Positions 17,345 through 29,220 of a stretch of 64,000 bases of DNA are shown here, in pieces. Position numbers and translations under genes: made by a program. The DNA is from Acidovorax sp. YS12. Lineage in GTDB: Bacteria > Pseudomonadota > Gammaproteobacteria > Burkholderiales > Burkholderiaceae_C. Where the stretch lies: contig CP053915.1 of NCBI GenBank assembly GCA_021496925.1, positions 4,801,501-4,865,500 of the forward strand, in the 5' to 3' direction. The stretch's first letter is position 1. Each line of letters starts with the position of its first letter. The notes beneath the pieces are model-generated. The model did no database searches. It worked only from the letters and a program-made list of their open reading frames with translations, and was not told the DNA's origin.

Positions 17345-18414
17345 GCCGCCAGGGCGGCCAGCGGCGCCGCCTTGCGCACGATGGCGCGCCAGTCCTGGCG
17401 CTCGGGCTCGCCGGGCTTGCGCGCGCCGAAGAACATGGCCATCAGCTCGCCCGTGCGGTCGAATGCCTCGACCGAGGTGACGATGCCGTCGCTGGTGGGC
17501 TTCTCGACGACCCAGACCTGGTCGATGGCGTCCTCGCACAGGTGCAGGTTGAAGCCCGGGTCGAGCACGTTGAGCCAGTGCGCGCCCTGCATCTCCAGGG
17601 GCTCGATGCGCACCACCGGGCCGGTGTGGATCTGGATGCAGCCGGGGCTGCCCACGAACACCATGATGGGGGCGCCGTCGAAGGCGGCCTCCTGCAGCAG
17701 CTGGCGCAGCGCGGTCTTGGCGGCGCGGCGCGTGAAGCGCCCCTCGGCGAGGCGGAAGCTCTGCCGGCGCTCCGCGCCGAAGCGCTTGAGCAGGTCGAAG
17801 AATTCGTGCGTGTCCTGCATCGCGGCCCAGGCATCAAGCAGGCCAGGGGCGTCGATGGCGCTGTCCGCCTGCGGCGCCAGGGCCGCGGGCCTGGCCTGGA
17901 ATACCGGCGCCAGCGTGGGGTCGATGAAGCGCTGCATCACCGCCTCGAAGGCGGCGCGGCCCGTGGCCTCGCGGCAGAACACCTTGTGCACGGCCAAGCC
18001 GTGCGCATCGAAGAATTGCAGGCTCAGCGCGGCGGGTGCGCCCGGGCTGGCCGCCGCCTCGGTGACGGCGAAGCCCGCGTGCCAGTGGTGGAAGAACAGG
18101 CGCAGGTCGATGGCCTCGCCCAGGGCCAGGCCGATGGGGCCGGTGGCCGACAGCTTTTCGTAGACGCCGGTCTTCTCGTGCACGGTGGAGGCGTTGCGCG
18201 TGAGGGCGAGCAGCGGGCCGCAGGCCTGCAGCGCCTGCAGCAGTTCGAGCCAGGGGCCGCGCAGCGGCACGGCCCGCAGCGGCGCGCCGTGCGCGCCGGC
18301 GTGCGCGGCGAGGGCCGCGCCTTCGCTCACGCCGATGGATTCGGCCGCGTCCTTGTGGCGCTTGCCTGCGGCACGGGCCTGGGCGAAGCGGGCGCGGATG
18401 TCGGGTGCGTTCAT
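17341..18414 (-). CDS. hmuS: Cytoplasmic heme-handling/degrading factor
   Basis: A 357-residue HemS/ChuS/HmuS-family protein with the two-fold repeated architecture. The C-terminal half carries the family hallmark 'GSPGCIQIHTGPV', and 'LNVLDPGFNLHL' follows. Family members bind heme delivered by the importer and either transfer it to heme oxygenase or break the ring themselves. The start at 18414 gives the usual N-terminus 'MNAPDIRARFAQARAAGKRH'. It lies between hmuY and hmuT in the operon, after a dispersed repeat in the hmuY-hmuS gap. Confidence 0.93.
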   Translation of the reverse strand: MNAPDIRARFAQARAAGKRHKDAAESIGVSEGAALAAHAGAHGAPLRAVPLRGPWLELLQALQACGPLLALTRNASTVHEKTGVYEKLSATGPIGLALGEAIDLRLFFHHWHAGFAVTEAAASPGAPAALSLQFFDAHGLAVHKVFCREATGRAAFEAVMQRFIDPTLAPVFQARPAALAPQADSAIDAPGLLDAWAAMQDTHEFFDLLKRFGAERRQSFRLAEGRFTRRAAKTALRQLLQEAAFDGAPIMVFVGSPGCIQIHTGPVVRIEPLEMQGAHWLNVLDPGFNLHLCEDAIDQVWVVEKPTSDGIVTSVEAFDRTGELMAMFFGARKPGEPERQDWRAIVRKAAPLAALAA

Positions 18415-18430
18415 GGTGAGTGGTTCAAAA

Positions 18431-18470
18431 ATGAGAGCTGCCAGCACTTGCCTGGCAAGCGCTGAAGGCC
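18431..18470 (+). repeat. Dispersed palindromic repeat, copy 3 (inside the hmu operon)
   Basis: GAGAGCTGCCAGCACTT…CAAGCGCTGAAGGCC lies in the 72-bp gap between hmuY and hmuS, so it is transcribed as part of the operon. Confidence 0.75.
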
Positions 18471-18486
18471 AAAAACACGCGAAATA

Positions 18487-19761
18487 TCAGTTCGCGGGCT
18501 GGATGCCGAATTCGACGGTCCAGGTCTGTGCGCTGGTGGCCGAGGCGGGGTCGGCGTACTTGATCTCGGCCAGGCGCATGCGCGCGTAGCTGTTGCCCGC
18601 GGCGGACTTCACCAGCGTGCCGGCATCCGGGTTGGCCTTGATCTGGTGCTGCACCACGCCCGCGGCAGCCGCGGTGGCGGCCGTGGGGTAGTAGGTGAAC
18701 CAGCCGTAGTTCAGCGGGTTCGGGTAGGTGCCGGTGTAGTCCGGGGTGAGCGCGGAGCCGATGGCGTCCTTGACCCAGGCGCTGGCGGTGGCCGGGCCGG
18801 TCTTCGCGCCGGTCAGGTCGGCCAGGGTGTCGTTCAGGTTGCTCGCGGCGGTGAACTTGGCCGTGACAGGCTTGCCGTTGGCGTCGTAGAAGCCCGCGGG
18901 CTTCTTGCCCACGAAGCCGGCCACCTTGGCGCTGCCCGAGGCGCCGCCGTTGAGCTTGACGTTGTAGCGGTTGAAGGCGATGTGCCAGGTGCCCGATTCC
19001 GTGGTCTTGGCGTTGTTCTCCAGGTCGTAGTAGACCCAGCCGCCCGTCGCGTCGATGCCGCCCGCGGGCGTGGAGAGCACGTTGCCCGGGCTGGCCGTAT
19101 TGACCCAGCGGAACGAGGGCCAGCCCGATGTCGTGCCCGTGGGGCTGCCGTAGTAGCCGGTGACCTGCACGGCATACACCTTGCCCCCGGCGCCCGTGAT
19201 GTCGGCCGAGTCGCTGTTGGTGGTGACCAGGAACACGTTGAAGTTCGGGTGCAGCTGGTTGTTGCCCGTGAGGTCGTACTCGAACACGGCGCTCTGGATG
19301 CCGTTGCCGCCGGTGAAGACGCTCTTGGCGGAGTCGGCCATCCAGGCGCGGTCGGGCACGGCCTGGCCCGAGGCCGGGTCGAGCGTGGCGTCCTTGTAGT
19401 TCAGCAGATCGGCCCATTTGTAGGTGAAGGGCGCGCCCAGGGCCGCGCCCTTGCCGCTGCCGCTGGGGCCGCTGTTGGTGTACAGCGCGGCGGTGCGGCC
19501 GCTGCTGGTCAGCTTGATGTCCCAGCCGGTGCCGCTGCACCCGGCCACTTCGGCCTTGGCGTCGAAGTCGTAGCAGACCGACTGGCCCGCCGCGGGCAGC
19601 GTGAACTGCCAGGTGGCGTTCTGCGTGAACTTGCTGGTGCTGGCGGGGGGCGTGGGGGTGGGCGTGGTGCCGCTGCCGGACGATCCGCCGCCACCGCAGG
19701 CGGCCAGCGCCGCTGCGGCCAGGGCCGTGGACAGGTATTTGAGGGAAGTCGTGTGGTGCAT
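18487..19761 (-). CDS. HmuY-family heme-binding lipoprotein
   Basis: A 424-residue lipoprotein: the signal peptide ends in the lipobox 'LAAC' followed by a flexible Gly/Ser/Thr/Pro linker. Two beta-rich HmuY-like units can be seen, around 'CYDFDAKAEVAGCSGTGWDI' and around 'WVYYDLENNAK…WHIAFNRYNVK'. HmuY proteins bind or scavenge heme at the cell surface for the TonB receptor, whose gene (hmuR) precedes it here. Whether the protein faces outward or the periplasm cannot be told. At 424 residues it is longer than the Porphyromonas prototype. Confidence 0.82.
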   Translation of the reverse strand: MHHTTSLKYLSTALAAAALAACGGGGSSGSGTTPTPTPPASTSKFTQNATWQFTLPAAGQSVCYDFDAKAEVAGCSGTGWDIKLTSSGRTAALYTNSGPSGSGKGAALGAPFTYKWADLLNYKDATLDPASGQAVPDRAWMADSAKSVFTGGNGIQSAVFEYDLTGNNQLHPNFNVFLVTTNSDSADITGAGGKVYAVQVTGYYGSPTGTTSGWPSFRWVNTASPGNVLSTPAGGIDATGGWVYYDLENNAKTTESGTWHIAFNRYNVKLNGGASGSAKVAGFVGKKPAGFYDANGKPVTAKFTAASNLNDTLADLTGAKTGPATASAWVKDAIGSALTPDYTGTYPNPLNYGWFTYYPTAATAAAAGVVQHQIKANPDAGTLVKSAAGNSYARMRLAEIKYADPASATSAQTWTVEFGIQPAN

Positions 19762-19792
19762 GGTGCAGGCTCCTGGTCGTCAGTGGTAATTC

Positions 19793-19896
19793 ATTCCAAT
19801 TCCAGATCAATCGATTACTTTGTCGGCTTCGCTTGCCGTGCTACAGCACTGTCTGCGCTTCGCCTTCGCGTACTCGATTGATCTGGAAATGGAATC
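19793..19896. repeat. Long intercistronic hairpin between hmuR and hmuY
   Basis: ATTCCAATTCCAGATCAATCGA (about 19793-19814) pairs with TCGATTGATCTGGAAATGGAAT (about 19874-19895) with one mismatch-sized interruption. The centre holds a smaller hairpin GTGCTACAGCAC. There is no T-run, so a stability or attenuation structure is more likely than a simple terminator. The nested design resembles the 3201-3351 hairpin. Confidence 0.65.
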
Positions 19897-19905
19897 AGTG
19901 GAAAT

Positions 19906-21906
19906 TCAGAGGGCGTTGCCGAACGCGACCTTCGCGCCGATGTAGACGAAGCGCCCCGCGATCGGGCCGTAGTCGCCCTGGGCGGCGAAGTCGCGCTGGC
20001 GGTTGGTGAGGTTGTTGACGCCTGCGAACAGCGTCGTGGCGGCGCCCAGCTTGTGGTTCAGCGCCAGGTCCAGGGTCGTCCAGGCGGGCGAGCGCGCGCC
20101 GGTGGCGGTGTCCGTCAGCTCGTTGCTCTGGCTGCGCAGGCGCAGGCTCAGCGTGCTGCCGGGCAGCGCGCGCCAGTCGGCGCCCAGGCGCACGATGTCG
20201 CGCGGGCGGCGCGTCAGCTCCTGGCCCGTGTCGAGGTCGCGCGTGCGCGTGTAGGTGTAGGCGGCGTTGAGCTGCAGCGCGGCGCTGGCGCGCCAGTTGA
20301 CGCTGGTCTCCAGCCCGCTGGTGCGGGCGCGCGCGATGTTGGCGTAGGTGTAGGTGGCGATGCCGTCGGCCACGGTGGCGTTGGCCAGGTCGGTCTGGAT
20401 CAGGTCGCGCACGCGGTTGTGGAAGGCGTTGACCTCGATCGCCAGCCGGTCGCCGTGCGCCAGGGTGCCGCCCACCTGCAGGCTGGTCGAGGACTCGGGC
20501 TTGAGGTCGGGGTTGCCCACCACCTTGTAGCCCAGGGCGCTGTGGTCGAACAGGTAGTGGCGCTCCTTCAGGTTGGGCACGCGGTAGCCTTGGCCCAGGC
20601 TGGCGCGCAGCACGCCCTTCCAGCCGCCGCCATCGAGCAGGTTGCCGCGCACGCTGACCTTGGGCGCCCAGTGGCCGCCGAAGTCCGAATCGTGCTGGCC
20701 GCGCAGGCCCAGCAGCACTTCCCAGGTGTCGGAGAGCAGGATGTCGTTCTGCACGAACAGCTCGGTGCTGGTGCGCTCGGCGTTGCCGGCCACGCCCAGC
20801 TCGGACAGGCCGTTGCTGGTCTGCGCCAGGGTTTCGCGGTGCCAGTCGGTGCCGACCATCCAGAGCTGGCGGCCCCAGGCCGGCAGGTCGAACTGGGTGC
20901 CCAGGTGCTGCGTCTCCTGGCGCGACTGGCGGTTGGTGGCGAGCACTTCGTTGGAGTAGCCGGGCGAGTGGCTGTCGTAGCGCTCGTGCACGCCCTTGAG
21001 CTGCGCGCGCAGGCCGCTGGCGAAGCGCCAGTCCATGCCGCCGCTCACGCGGTCGCGCGTGATGTCCTCCTGCTTGCGCTGCGGCACGTTGGCGGGCGGC
21101 ACGTACACGTTGTAGCGCTGGGTGTCGTTCTCGGTGTAGCGCGAGGCCTCGGCCCAGGCGCGGCCCCGCGCGTCGGGCATCCATTCGCCGCGCGCGGCCA
21201 GCTGCTGGCGGCGGCTGGCGTCGCCCTGGCGCGGGTAGGCATCGGGCCGCACGCCGAAGCCGGCGTCGTCCACCACGTCGCCCGACAGGGCCAGGCGCCA
21301 GTGTTCGGTGCCGCCGCCCAGGTTGAAGCGCGCATGGCGGTTGTTGGCGCTGGCGCCGCGGCCGTTGTCGTTCTGGCTGCCGTAGCTGCCCAGGTCCAGC
21401 GCCGCCGTGCCGCCGAAGCCCGCCGCCGTGCGCCGCGTGATGACGTTCACCACGCCACCCATGGCGGAGCTGCCGTACTGCGCCGAGCTGGCCCCCTTGA
21501 CCACCTCGATGCGTTCCACGTCGCTCAGCAGGTACTGGCCCAGGTCCACGGTGGAGCTGGTGCTGGCGGTGATCGGCAGGCCGTCGATCAGCACCAGCAC
21601 CTGGTCGGCGCTCAGGCCCTGCAGCGACAGCTCGTAGCCCGACTTGCCCAGCACCTCGCGCAACTGCAGGCCGGGCACGTTCTCCAGCGCCTGCTTGAGC
21701 GTGCGCGCATGCGTGCGCTCGATTTCCTCGCGCGTGACCACCTCGGTGCGCACCGGGGCGTCATCCAGCGCGCGCTCGGTGCGCGTGGCGGTGATGACCG
21801 TGGGCTTGAGGGTGTGTTCGGCGCCGGCTTCCTGGGCATGGGCGGGCAGTGCGGCCAGCAGGGAGGAAAGAAGCCAGAGCGGCGGGCGGGAAGGCAAAGG
21901 CTTCAT
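19906..21906 (-). CDS. hmuR: TonB-dependent heme/hemoglobin receptor
   Basis: A 666-residue outer-membrane receptor. The signal peptide ends 'LLAALPAHA'. The TonB box region is 'LKPTVITATRTERALDD', the plug includes 'LENVPGLQLREVLGKSGY' and 'VERIEVVKGASSAQYGSSAM', and a 22-strand barrel follows. It has no STN domain. The heme role rests on its place at the head of hmuR-Y-S-T-U-V. The last residues are '…KVAFGNAL', which lacks the usual terminal Phe. A Fur box and A/T-rich promoter precede it. Confidence 0.9.
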   Translation of the reverse strand: MKPLPSRPPLWLLSSLLAALPAHAQEAGAEHTLKPTVITATRTERALDDAPVRTEVVTREEIERTHARTLKQALENVPGLQLREVLGKSGYELSLQGLSADQVLVLIDGLPITASTSSTVDLGQYLLSDVERIEVVKGASSAQYGSSAMGGVVNVITRRTAAGFGGTAALDLGSYGSQNDNGRGASANNRHARFNLGGGTEHWRLALSGDVVDDAGFGVRPDAYPRQGDASRRQQLAARGEWMPDARGRAWAEASRYTENDTQRYNVYVPPANVPQRKQEDITRDRVSGGMDWRFASGLRAQLKGVHERYDSHSPGYSNEVLATNRQSRQETQHLGTQFDLPAWGRQLWMVGTDWHRETLAQTSNGLSELGVAGNAERTSTELFVQNDILLSDTWEVLLGLRGQHDSDFGGHWAPKVSVRGNLLDGGGWKGVLRASLGQGYRVPNLKERHYLFDHSALGYKVVGNPDLKPESSTSLQVGGTLAHGDRLAIEVNAFHNRVRDLIQTDLANATVADGIATYTYANIARARTSGLETSVNWRASAALQLNAAYTYTRTRDLDTGQELTRRPRDIVRLGADWRALPGSTLSLRLRSQSNELTDTATGARSPAWTTLDLALNHKLGAATTLFAGVNNLTNRQRDFAAQGDYGPIAGRFVYIGAKVAFGNAL

Positions 21907-21951
21907 GGCATGAAGGCAAAGTGGGTTTGATGAAAGGCAAATAATTATATT

Positions 21952-21974
21952 AATTTAAATGAGAATGATTTGTC
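21952..21974 (-). promoter_or_regulatory. Fur box of the heme uptake operon
   Basis: TTAATTTAAATGAGAATGAT (starting near 21950), followed by TTG, contains the GAGAATGATT core of Fur sites in a conspicuously A/T-rich stretch 45-70 bp upstream of hmuR. Repression by Fur-Fe2+ under iron sufficiency is expected. Confidence 0.7.
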
Positions 21975-22031
21975 TTCTATTCCTTCCGAAGTGCTCGGTT
22001 GTGTGTTTCGTTTGTGTTGATGTGGCTTTTG

Positions 22032-22049
22032 TTGAGAATGCTTCTCATG
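22032..22049 (+). promoter_or_regulatory. Second Fur box, for the 22108 gene
   Basis: TTGAGAATGCTTCTCATG contains the perfect inverted repeat GAGAA-TGC-TTCTC, close to the Fur consensus. It lies about 60 bp upstream of the small plus-strand gene and in the shared divergent promoter region with hmuR. Confidence 0.7.
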
Positions 22050-22107
22050 TAATATCACCCGGCGCCTGTGCGGCGAGGCTTGCCGTCCATCTGGAAAGAC
22101 GATTCTC

Positions 22108-22416
22108 ATGACCCATCCTTCCCCCCCCGTTCCGTCCTCCCACGACGAGGAGTACAGCCTGCCGTGCGCCGAGGCGCTGATGGCCGGCACGCTCGCATTG
22201 ATGACCGGCTTTGCCCAGGCGGGCGGCATGCAGCGCGACGCCATGCGCGCCAAGATCGTCGCCAACCTGGACAACCTGTCCGGGCTCTCCACGCTGACGC
22301 CGCACTTCCGCACCATGCTGGCCAGCCTGCGCGAGCGCTGGGGCCAGCCCTGGAGCGAGGCGGCGGCGGGAGATCCGTGCGTGCTGTGGCACACCGCGCC
22401 CGGCAGGCTGCAATAG
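22108..22416 (+). CDS. Conserved hypothetical protein, probably Fur-controlled
   Basis: A 102-residue soluble protein ('EEYSLPCAEALMAGTLALMT', 'AMRAKIVANLDNLSGLSTLT', 'FRTMLASLRERWGQPWSEAA') with one Cys after the Pro in 'LPCAEA' and a second near the end. No signal peptide is visible. I do not recognise a characterised family. It is transcribed divergently from hmuR behind its own Fur box, which points to a role in iron or heme homeostasis rather than in the czc operon that follows. Confidence 0.7.
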   Translation: MTHPSPPVPSSHDEEYSLPCAEALMAGTLALMTGFAQAGGMQRDAMRAKIVANLDNLSGLSTLTPHFRTMLASLRERWGQPWSEAAAGDPCVLWHTAPGRLQ

Positions 22417-22466
22417 ACCGCCGCAACGGCACGGCCATGCGGGCATGGGCGGCGCCTGGGCATAGA

Positions 22467-22829
22467 ATGCCGCTTCCCATGCGCCGCCTGCTCGTCCTCC
22501 TGCTCCTGGCTTTCCTGCCGCTCCAGTCCGTCTGGGCGGTGGCGGCAAGCTATTGCGCGCATGAGGCGGCGCCTGCGGCGGCGCATTTCGGCCACCATGT
22601 GCACCAGCACCACGATGGCCATGCCGATGGCGCGGGCGCCAGCGCCGCCAAGGCCGGCGCCGACATGGACTGCCATGCCTGCCATGGCATGGGCAATGCC
22701 CTGCACATGGATGCTGTGGCGCCGCCGCTGCGCCTTGCGGGCGCCCGTCCCGCCCCCTTCGTGCTGCCGCAGCTGCAGCCGCCCAGCCCGCACCGCCCCG
22801 AGCGCCCCAACTGGCGCGCCCCTGCCTGA
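22467..22829 (+). CDS. czcI: CzcI-like His-rich periplasmic protein
   Basis: A 120-residue exported protein. The signal peptide ('MRRLLVLLLLAFLPLQSVWA') runs into 'ASYCAHE', matching the start of Cupriavidus CzcI. A His-dense segment follows ('HFGHHVHQHHDGHADGAG' and 'MDCHACHGMGNALHM'), able to bind divalent metals. CzcI heads czcICBA operons and is thought to modulate their metal response. ATG 22467 is used; ATG 22479 is equally possible. The gene precedes czcC by about 125 bp. Confidence 0.82.
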   Translation: MPLPMRRLLVLLLLAFLPLQSVWAVAASYCAHEAAPAAAHFGHHVHQHHDGHADGAGASAAKAGADMDCHACHGMGNALHMDAVAPPLRLAGARPAPFVLPQLQPPSPHRPERPNWRAPA

Positions 22830-22955
22830 GCGGCAAGGCCAGCGGGGCAGGGCAGCCCCATTCCCTTCGCGTGTGACGCCTGTGCGCCCTGGTGGCGCGG
22901 CGCACCCTGTCTTGCCGGTTTTCACCCCATGGCTTTGCCATCGGAGAAACATCGG

Positions 22956-24260
22956 ATGCCTTTTCACCGAACGATATTCCGGCCCCGCCCCGGGGCCCTG
23001 GCCTGGGCGTGCGCCTGGGCACTGACAGGGGGCGCCACGGCCGCCATGGCGCAAACCGCCCCGGCGCCTGCAGCGCCCGATTTGCCCGCGCTGTTCGCCC
23101 AGGCCTGGCAGCGCCAGCCCGAAGCCCAGGCCTTGCAGCTGCGCCGCCAGGCCGCGCAGGCCGAGCGCGACAGCGCCGACGCCTGGACGCCCGAGCCCGC
23201 CGCGCTGGATCTGCAGGCCAAGACCGACCGCATCGGCAGCCGCCAGGGCGCGCGCGAGACCACCGTGGGCGTGGTGCTACCGCTGTGGCTGCCGGGCGAG
23301 CGCGCCCGCAAGGCCGCCCTGGGCGACGCCGCGCTCGAAGCCGCCCAAAGCCGCACCCAGGCCGCCCAGCTGGAGCTGGCAGCGCGCGTGCGCGAGGCCT
23401 GGTGGGGCTGGCAGCGCGCCCGCAGCGACCTGGCGCAGGCGCAAAGCCAACGGGCCAGCGCCCAGGCCCTGGCCGCCGACGTGGCGCGCCGCTACCAGGC
23501 GGGCGACATGGCGCGCTCCGAGCACTACCAGGCCGAGGCGGGCGTGGCCCAGGCCCAGGCGCTGCTGGCCGAGGCCCAGGGCGCCAGCGATGCCGCGCGG
23601 CTCGCGCTGCAGGCCCTGGCGGGCGCGCCGGTGCCGTCGGCGCCCGATGCGGCGGCGGTGGCCGGCACCGAGCCTGAGCCCGAGCCCAGCCCGGCGCCTT
23701 CGCTGGCGCTGCCGCTGCCCGTGCCCGAGGCGCATCCGGCGCTGGCCGACTGGCTGCACCAGGCCCGCGTGGCGCGGCGCCAGGCCGATCTGGTAGCGGT
23801 GCAGGGACGCGCCAACCCGGAGCTGTCGCTCTCGGCGGCGCGCGAGCGCGGCACGGCGGACGAGCGCTACCAGCAGTCCATCACGCTGGGCGTGCGCCTG
23901 CCGCTGGGCGCGGGCGTGCGCGCCCAGGCGCGCGAGGCGGCGGCCCTGGCCCAGGCGCTGGAGCTGGAAACCCGCGCCGAGCGCGAACGCGAGCGCCTGG
24001 GGGCCGACATCCAGGCCGCCCAGGCGCGCGCGCGCGCTGCCACGGCGCAGCGCGAGGCCATGGCCCGCCATGCCGAGCTGGCGCGCGCCACGCGCGGCTT
24101 CGTGGCCAAGGCCTTTGCCCTGGGCGAGGCCGACTGGCCCACGCGCCTGCGCGTGGAGCAGGACGCCGCCCAGGCCGAGCGCCAACTGGCCCGCGCGCGC
24201 ATCGAAGCGGCGGCGGCGCTCTCGGCACTGCGCCAGGCGCTGGGCCTGCTGCCGCAGTGA
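22956..24260 (+). CDS. czcC: Outer-membrane channel of the Czc efflux system (TolC family)
   Basis: A 434-residue outer-membrane factor. The signal peptide ends near 'TAAMAQTA', and long Ala/Gln/Arg-rich helices typical of the TolC tunnel follow ('REAWWGWQRARSDLAQAQSQ', 'ARRYQAGDMARSEHYQAEAG'). It connects the CzcB/CzcA pump to the exterior. The start at 22956 has GGAGAA upstream at a good distance; the ATG at 22929 does not. A Pro/Glu-rich insert near residue 230 ('TEPEPEPSPAPS') separates the two repeats. Confidence 0.88.
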   Translation: MPFHRTIFRPRPGALAWACAWALTGGATAAMAQTAPAPAAPDLPALFAQAWQRQPEAQALQLRRQAAQAERDSADAWTPEPAALDLQAKTDRIGSRQGARETTVGVVLPLWLPGERARKAALGDAALEAAQSRTQAAQLELAARVREAWWGWQRARSDLAQAQSQRASAQALAADVARRYQAGDMARSEHYQAEAGVAQAQALLAEAQGASDAARLALQALAGAPVPSAPDAAAVAGTEPEPEPSPAPSLALPLPVPEAHPALADWLHQARVARRQADLVAVQGRANPELSLSAARERGTADERYQQSITLGVRLPLGAGVRAQAREAAALAQALELETRAERERERLGADIQAAQARARAATAQREAMARHAELARATRGFVAKAFALGEADWPTRLRVEQDAAQAERQLARARIEAAAALSALRQALGLLPQ

Positions 24261-24287
24261 GCGCGCTGCCGGGTTTCAAGAAAAAAC

Positions 24288-24330
24288 GGGCTCCAGCCCT
24301 TGTATGGAAAGCGCTGGCAGCTATCAAAAA
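24288..24330 (-). repeat. Dispersed palindromic repeat, copy 4 (inside the czc operon)
   Basis: Read on the minus strand: TTTTTGATAGCTGCCAGCGC…AAGGGCTGGAGCCC. It lies between czcC and the next gene of the operon. Confidence 0.85.
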
Positions 24331-24364
24331 CGTAGTTCATTTTGTGAGATTGCAGAGAATCACC

Positions 24365-24946
24365 ATGCAACACCGAAACGTCCTGGCCGCTTTACCGGCC
24401 TCTCTCCTGGCCCCTTTACTGGCCCTGCTGCTGGGCCTGGCACCGCTGGCCGCCCGGGCCCACGAAGGGCATGACGATGCTCCCGCCGCTGCGTCCACCG
24501 AGGCCGCGCCGCGCTTTGCCCTGGCCTCCGAGCTGTTCGAGCTGGTGGGCGTGGTCAACGGCCACACCCTGGCCCTGTACCTCGACCGGGCCGACGACAA
24601 CCGCCCCGTGCCCGGCGCGCAACTGGAGCTGGAACTGGCCGGCCAGCGCCTGGCCGTCACCCCCGTGGGCGAAGGCGAATACCGCGCCGAACTGGCCGCG
24701 CCGCTGGCCGAAGGCAGCCTGCCGGTGACCGCCACCGTGGTCGCGGGCGACGACACCGACCTGCTGGCCGGCGCGCTGGACTGGCACGCCCCCGCCGCCG
24801 CTGCGGCCCCAGGGGGCAGCCCCCGCATGCGCTGGCTGGCCGGCGCCGCAGGGGCCCTGGCGGCGCTGGGCGCCGCGTTATGGGCGTGGAGGGACCGCCG
24901 CCGCGCCGCCCCCCAGGCCACTGTTCGCGCCGGAGGTGCCGCATGA
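24365..24946 (+). CDS. Periplasmic/membrane-anchored protein of the czc operon, function unknown
   Basis: A 193-residue protein with a signal peptide, a His/Asp metal-binding-like mature N-terminus ('AHEGHDDAPAAA'), a beta-rich domain ('FELVGVVNGHTLALYLDRAD') and a C-terminal membrane helix ('LAGAAGALAALGAALWAW') with a basic cytoplasmic tail. The N-terminal motif is nearly identical to that of CzcB, encoded next. Its stop overlaps the czcB start (ATGA). It may capture metal in the periplasm for the adaptor; that is an inference. Confidence 0.78.
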   Translation: MQHRNVLAALPASLLAPLLALLLGLAPLAARAHEGHDDAPAAASTEAAPRFALASELFELVGVVNGHTLALYLDRADDNRPVPGAQLELELAGQRLAVTPVGEGEYRAELAAPLAEGSLPVTATVVAGDDTDLLAGALDWHAPAAAAAPGGSPRMRWLAGAAGALAALGAALWAWRDRRRAAPQATVRAGGAA

Positions 24947-26055
24947 CGCGCCGCAACCACCGCCTCGCCGCCTGGCTGCTGGCTGCCCTGGCCGTGGCGC
25001 TGCCGCTGGCCGCGCCCGCGCACGAGGGCCATGACGACGCCCCCGCCGCCGTGGGCGGCGACGGGCCGCGCCGCCTGCCCGACGGCAGCGTATTCCTGCC
25101 CAAGCCCGCGCAGCACCAGCTGGGCGTGCGCACGCTGCCTGTGCAGGCGGGCGAGCACCCGCAGGCCTTCGAGCTGGCGGGCACCGTGGCCATGGACCCG
25201 AACGCCGGCGGCAAGGTGCAGGCCACCCTGGCCGGGCGGCTGGAGGCCGGCCCGCGCGGCCTGCCGGTGCTGGGCCAGGCCGTGCGCAAGGGCGAGGTGC
25301 TGGCCTACGTGGTGCCCACGGCGGGCGCCATCGAGCGCTCCAACCAGCTGGCGCAGCAGGCCGAGCTGCGCGCCGCCCAGGGCCTGGCGCGCCAGCGCGT
25401 GGCCCGCCTGCAGGCGCTGGCCGACACCGTGGCGCGCAAGGACATCGAGGCCGCCGAAGCCGAGCTGCAAAGCCTGACCCAGCGCCTGGCCGCCGTGGGC
25501 GCCGGGCTGCAGCAGCGCGACGCTTTGGTGGCCCCGGCCAGCGGGGTCATCGCCTCGGCCAACGCCGTGGCCGGGCAGGTGGTGGACGCGCGCGAGCTGG
25601 TGTTCGAGGTGGTGGACCCGCGCCACCTGCGCATCGAGGCCCTGGCCTACGACCCGGCACAGGCGCAGGACATCGCCAGCGCCCACCTGGCATTGGGCGG
25701 GCAGGCGCTGCCGCTGCGTTTCCTGGGCGCGGCGCGCAGCCTGCGCGAGCAGGCGCTGCCCCTGTCGTTCACGGCCGATGGGCAGGCCCTGGCCACCCTG
25801 GCCCTGGGCCAGCCGGTGCGCGTGGTGGCGCAAACCCGCGCCCGCGTGGCCGGCATGGCGGTGCCGGTGGCGGCGCTGCAGCGCAATGCGGCGAATCAGA
25901 GCATCGTCTGGGTCAAGACCGCGCCCGAGCGCTTCGCGCCGCGCGTGGTGCGCCATGTGCCGCTGGATGGCGTGCTTGTGGCCGTGACCTCGGGCCTGCA
26001 CGCGGGCGAGCGCGTAGCCACCGAGGCGGCTTCGCTCATCAACCAGGTCCGCTGA
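24943..26055 (+). CDS. czcB: Periplasmic adaptor (membrane fusion protein) of the Czc efflux system
   Basis: A 370-residue adaptor. The signal peptide is followed by 'AHEGHDDAPAAVGG', a likely metal-binding N-terminus. The lipoyl-like halves ('AGRLEAGPRGLPVLGQAVRK' and 'LVAPASGVIASANAVAGQVV') flank a helical hairpin, and a beta-barrel domain follows. It links CzcA to CzcC. The start at 24943 is set by the ATGA overlap; czcA follows after 10 bp. Confidence 0.92.
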   Translation: MTRRNHRLAAWLLAALAVALPLAAPAHEGHDDAPAAVGGDGPRRLPDGSVFLPKPAQHQLGVRTLPVQAGEHPQAFELAGTVAMDPNAGGKVQATLAGRLEAGPRGLPVLGQAVRKGEVLAYVVPTAGAIERSNQLAQQAELRAAQGLARQRVARLQALADTVARKDIEAAEAELQSLTQRLAAVGAGLQQRDALVAPASGVIASANAVAGQVVDARELVFEVVDPRHLRIEALAYDPAQAQDIASAHLALGGQALPLRFLGAARSLREQALPLSFTADGQALATLALGQPVRVVAQTRARVAGMAVPVAALQRNAANQSIVWVKTAPERFAPRVVRHVPLDGVLVAVTSGLHAGERVATEAASLINQVR

Positions 26056-26065
26056 GGAGTGCCGC

Positions 26066-29185
<3,120 letters not shown>

Positions 29186-29220
29186 TGGCTTGCCTTGTTT
29201 CACATGAAAGGACTGTTCCC

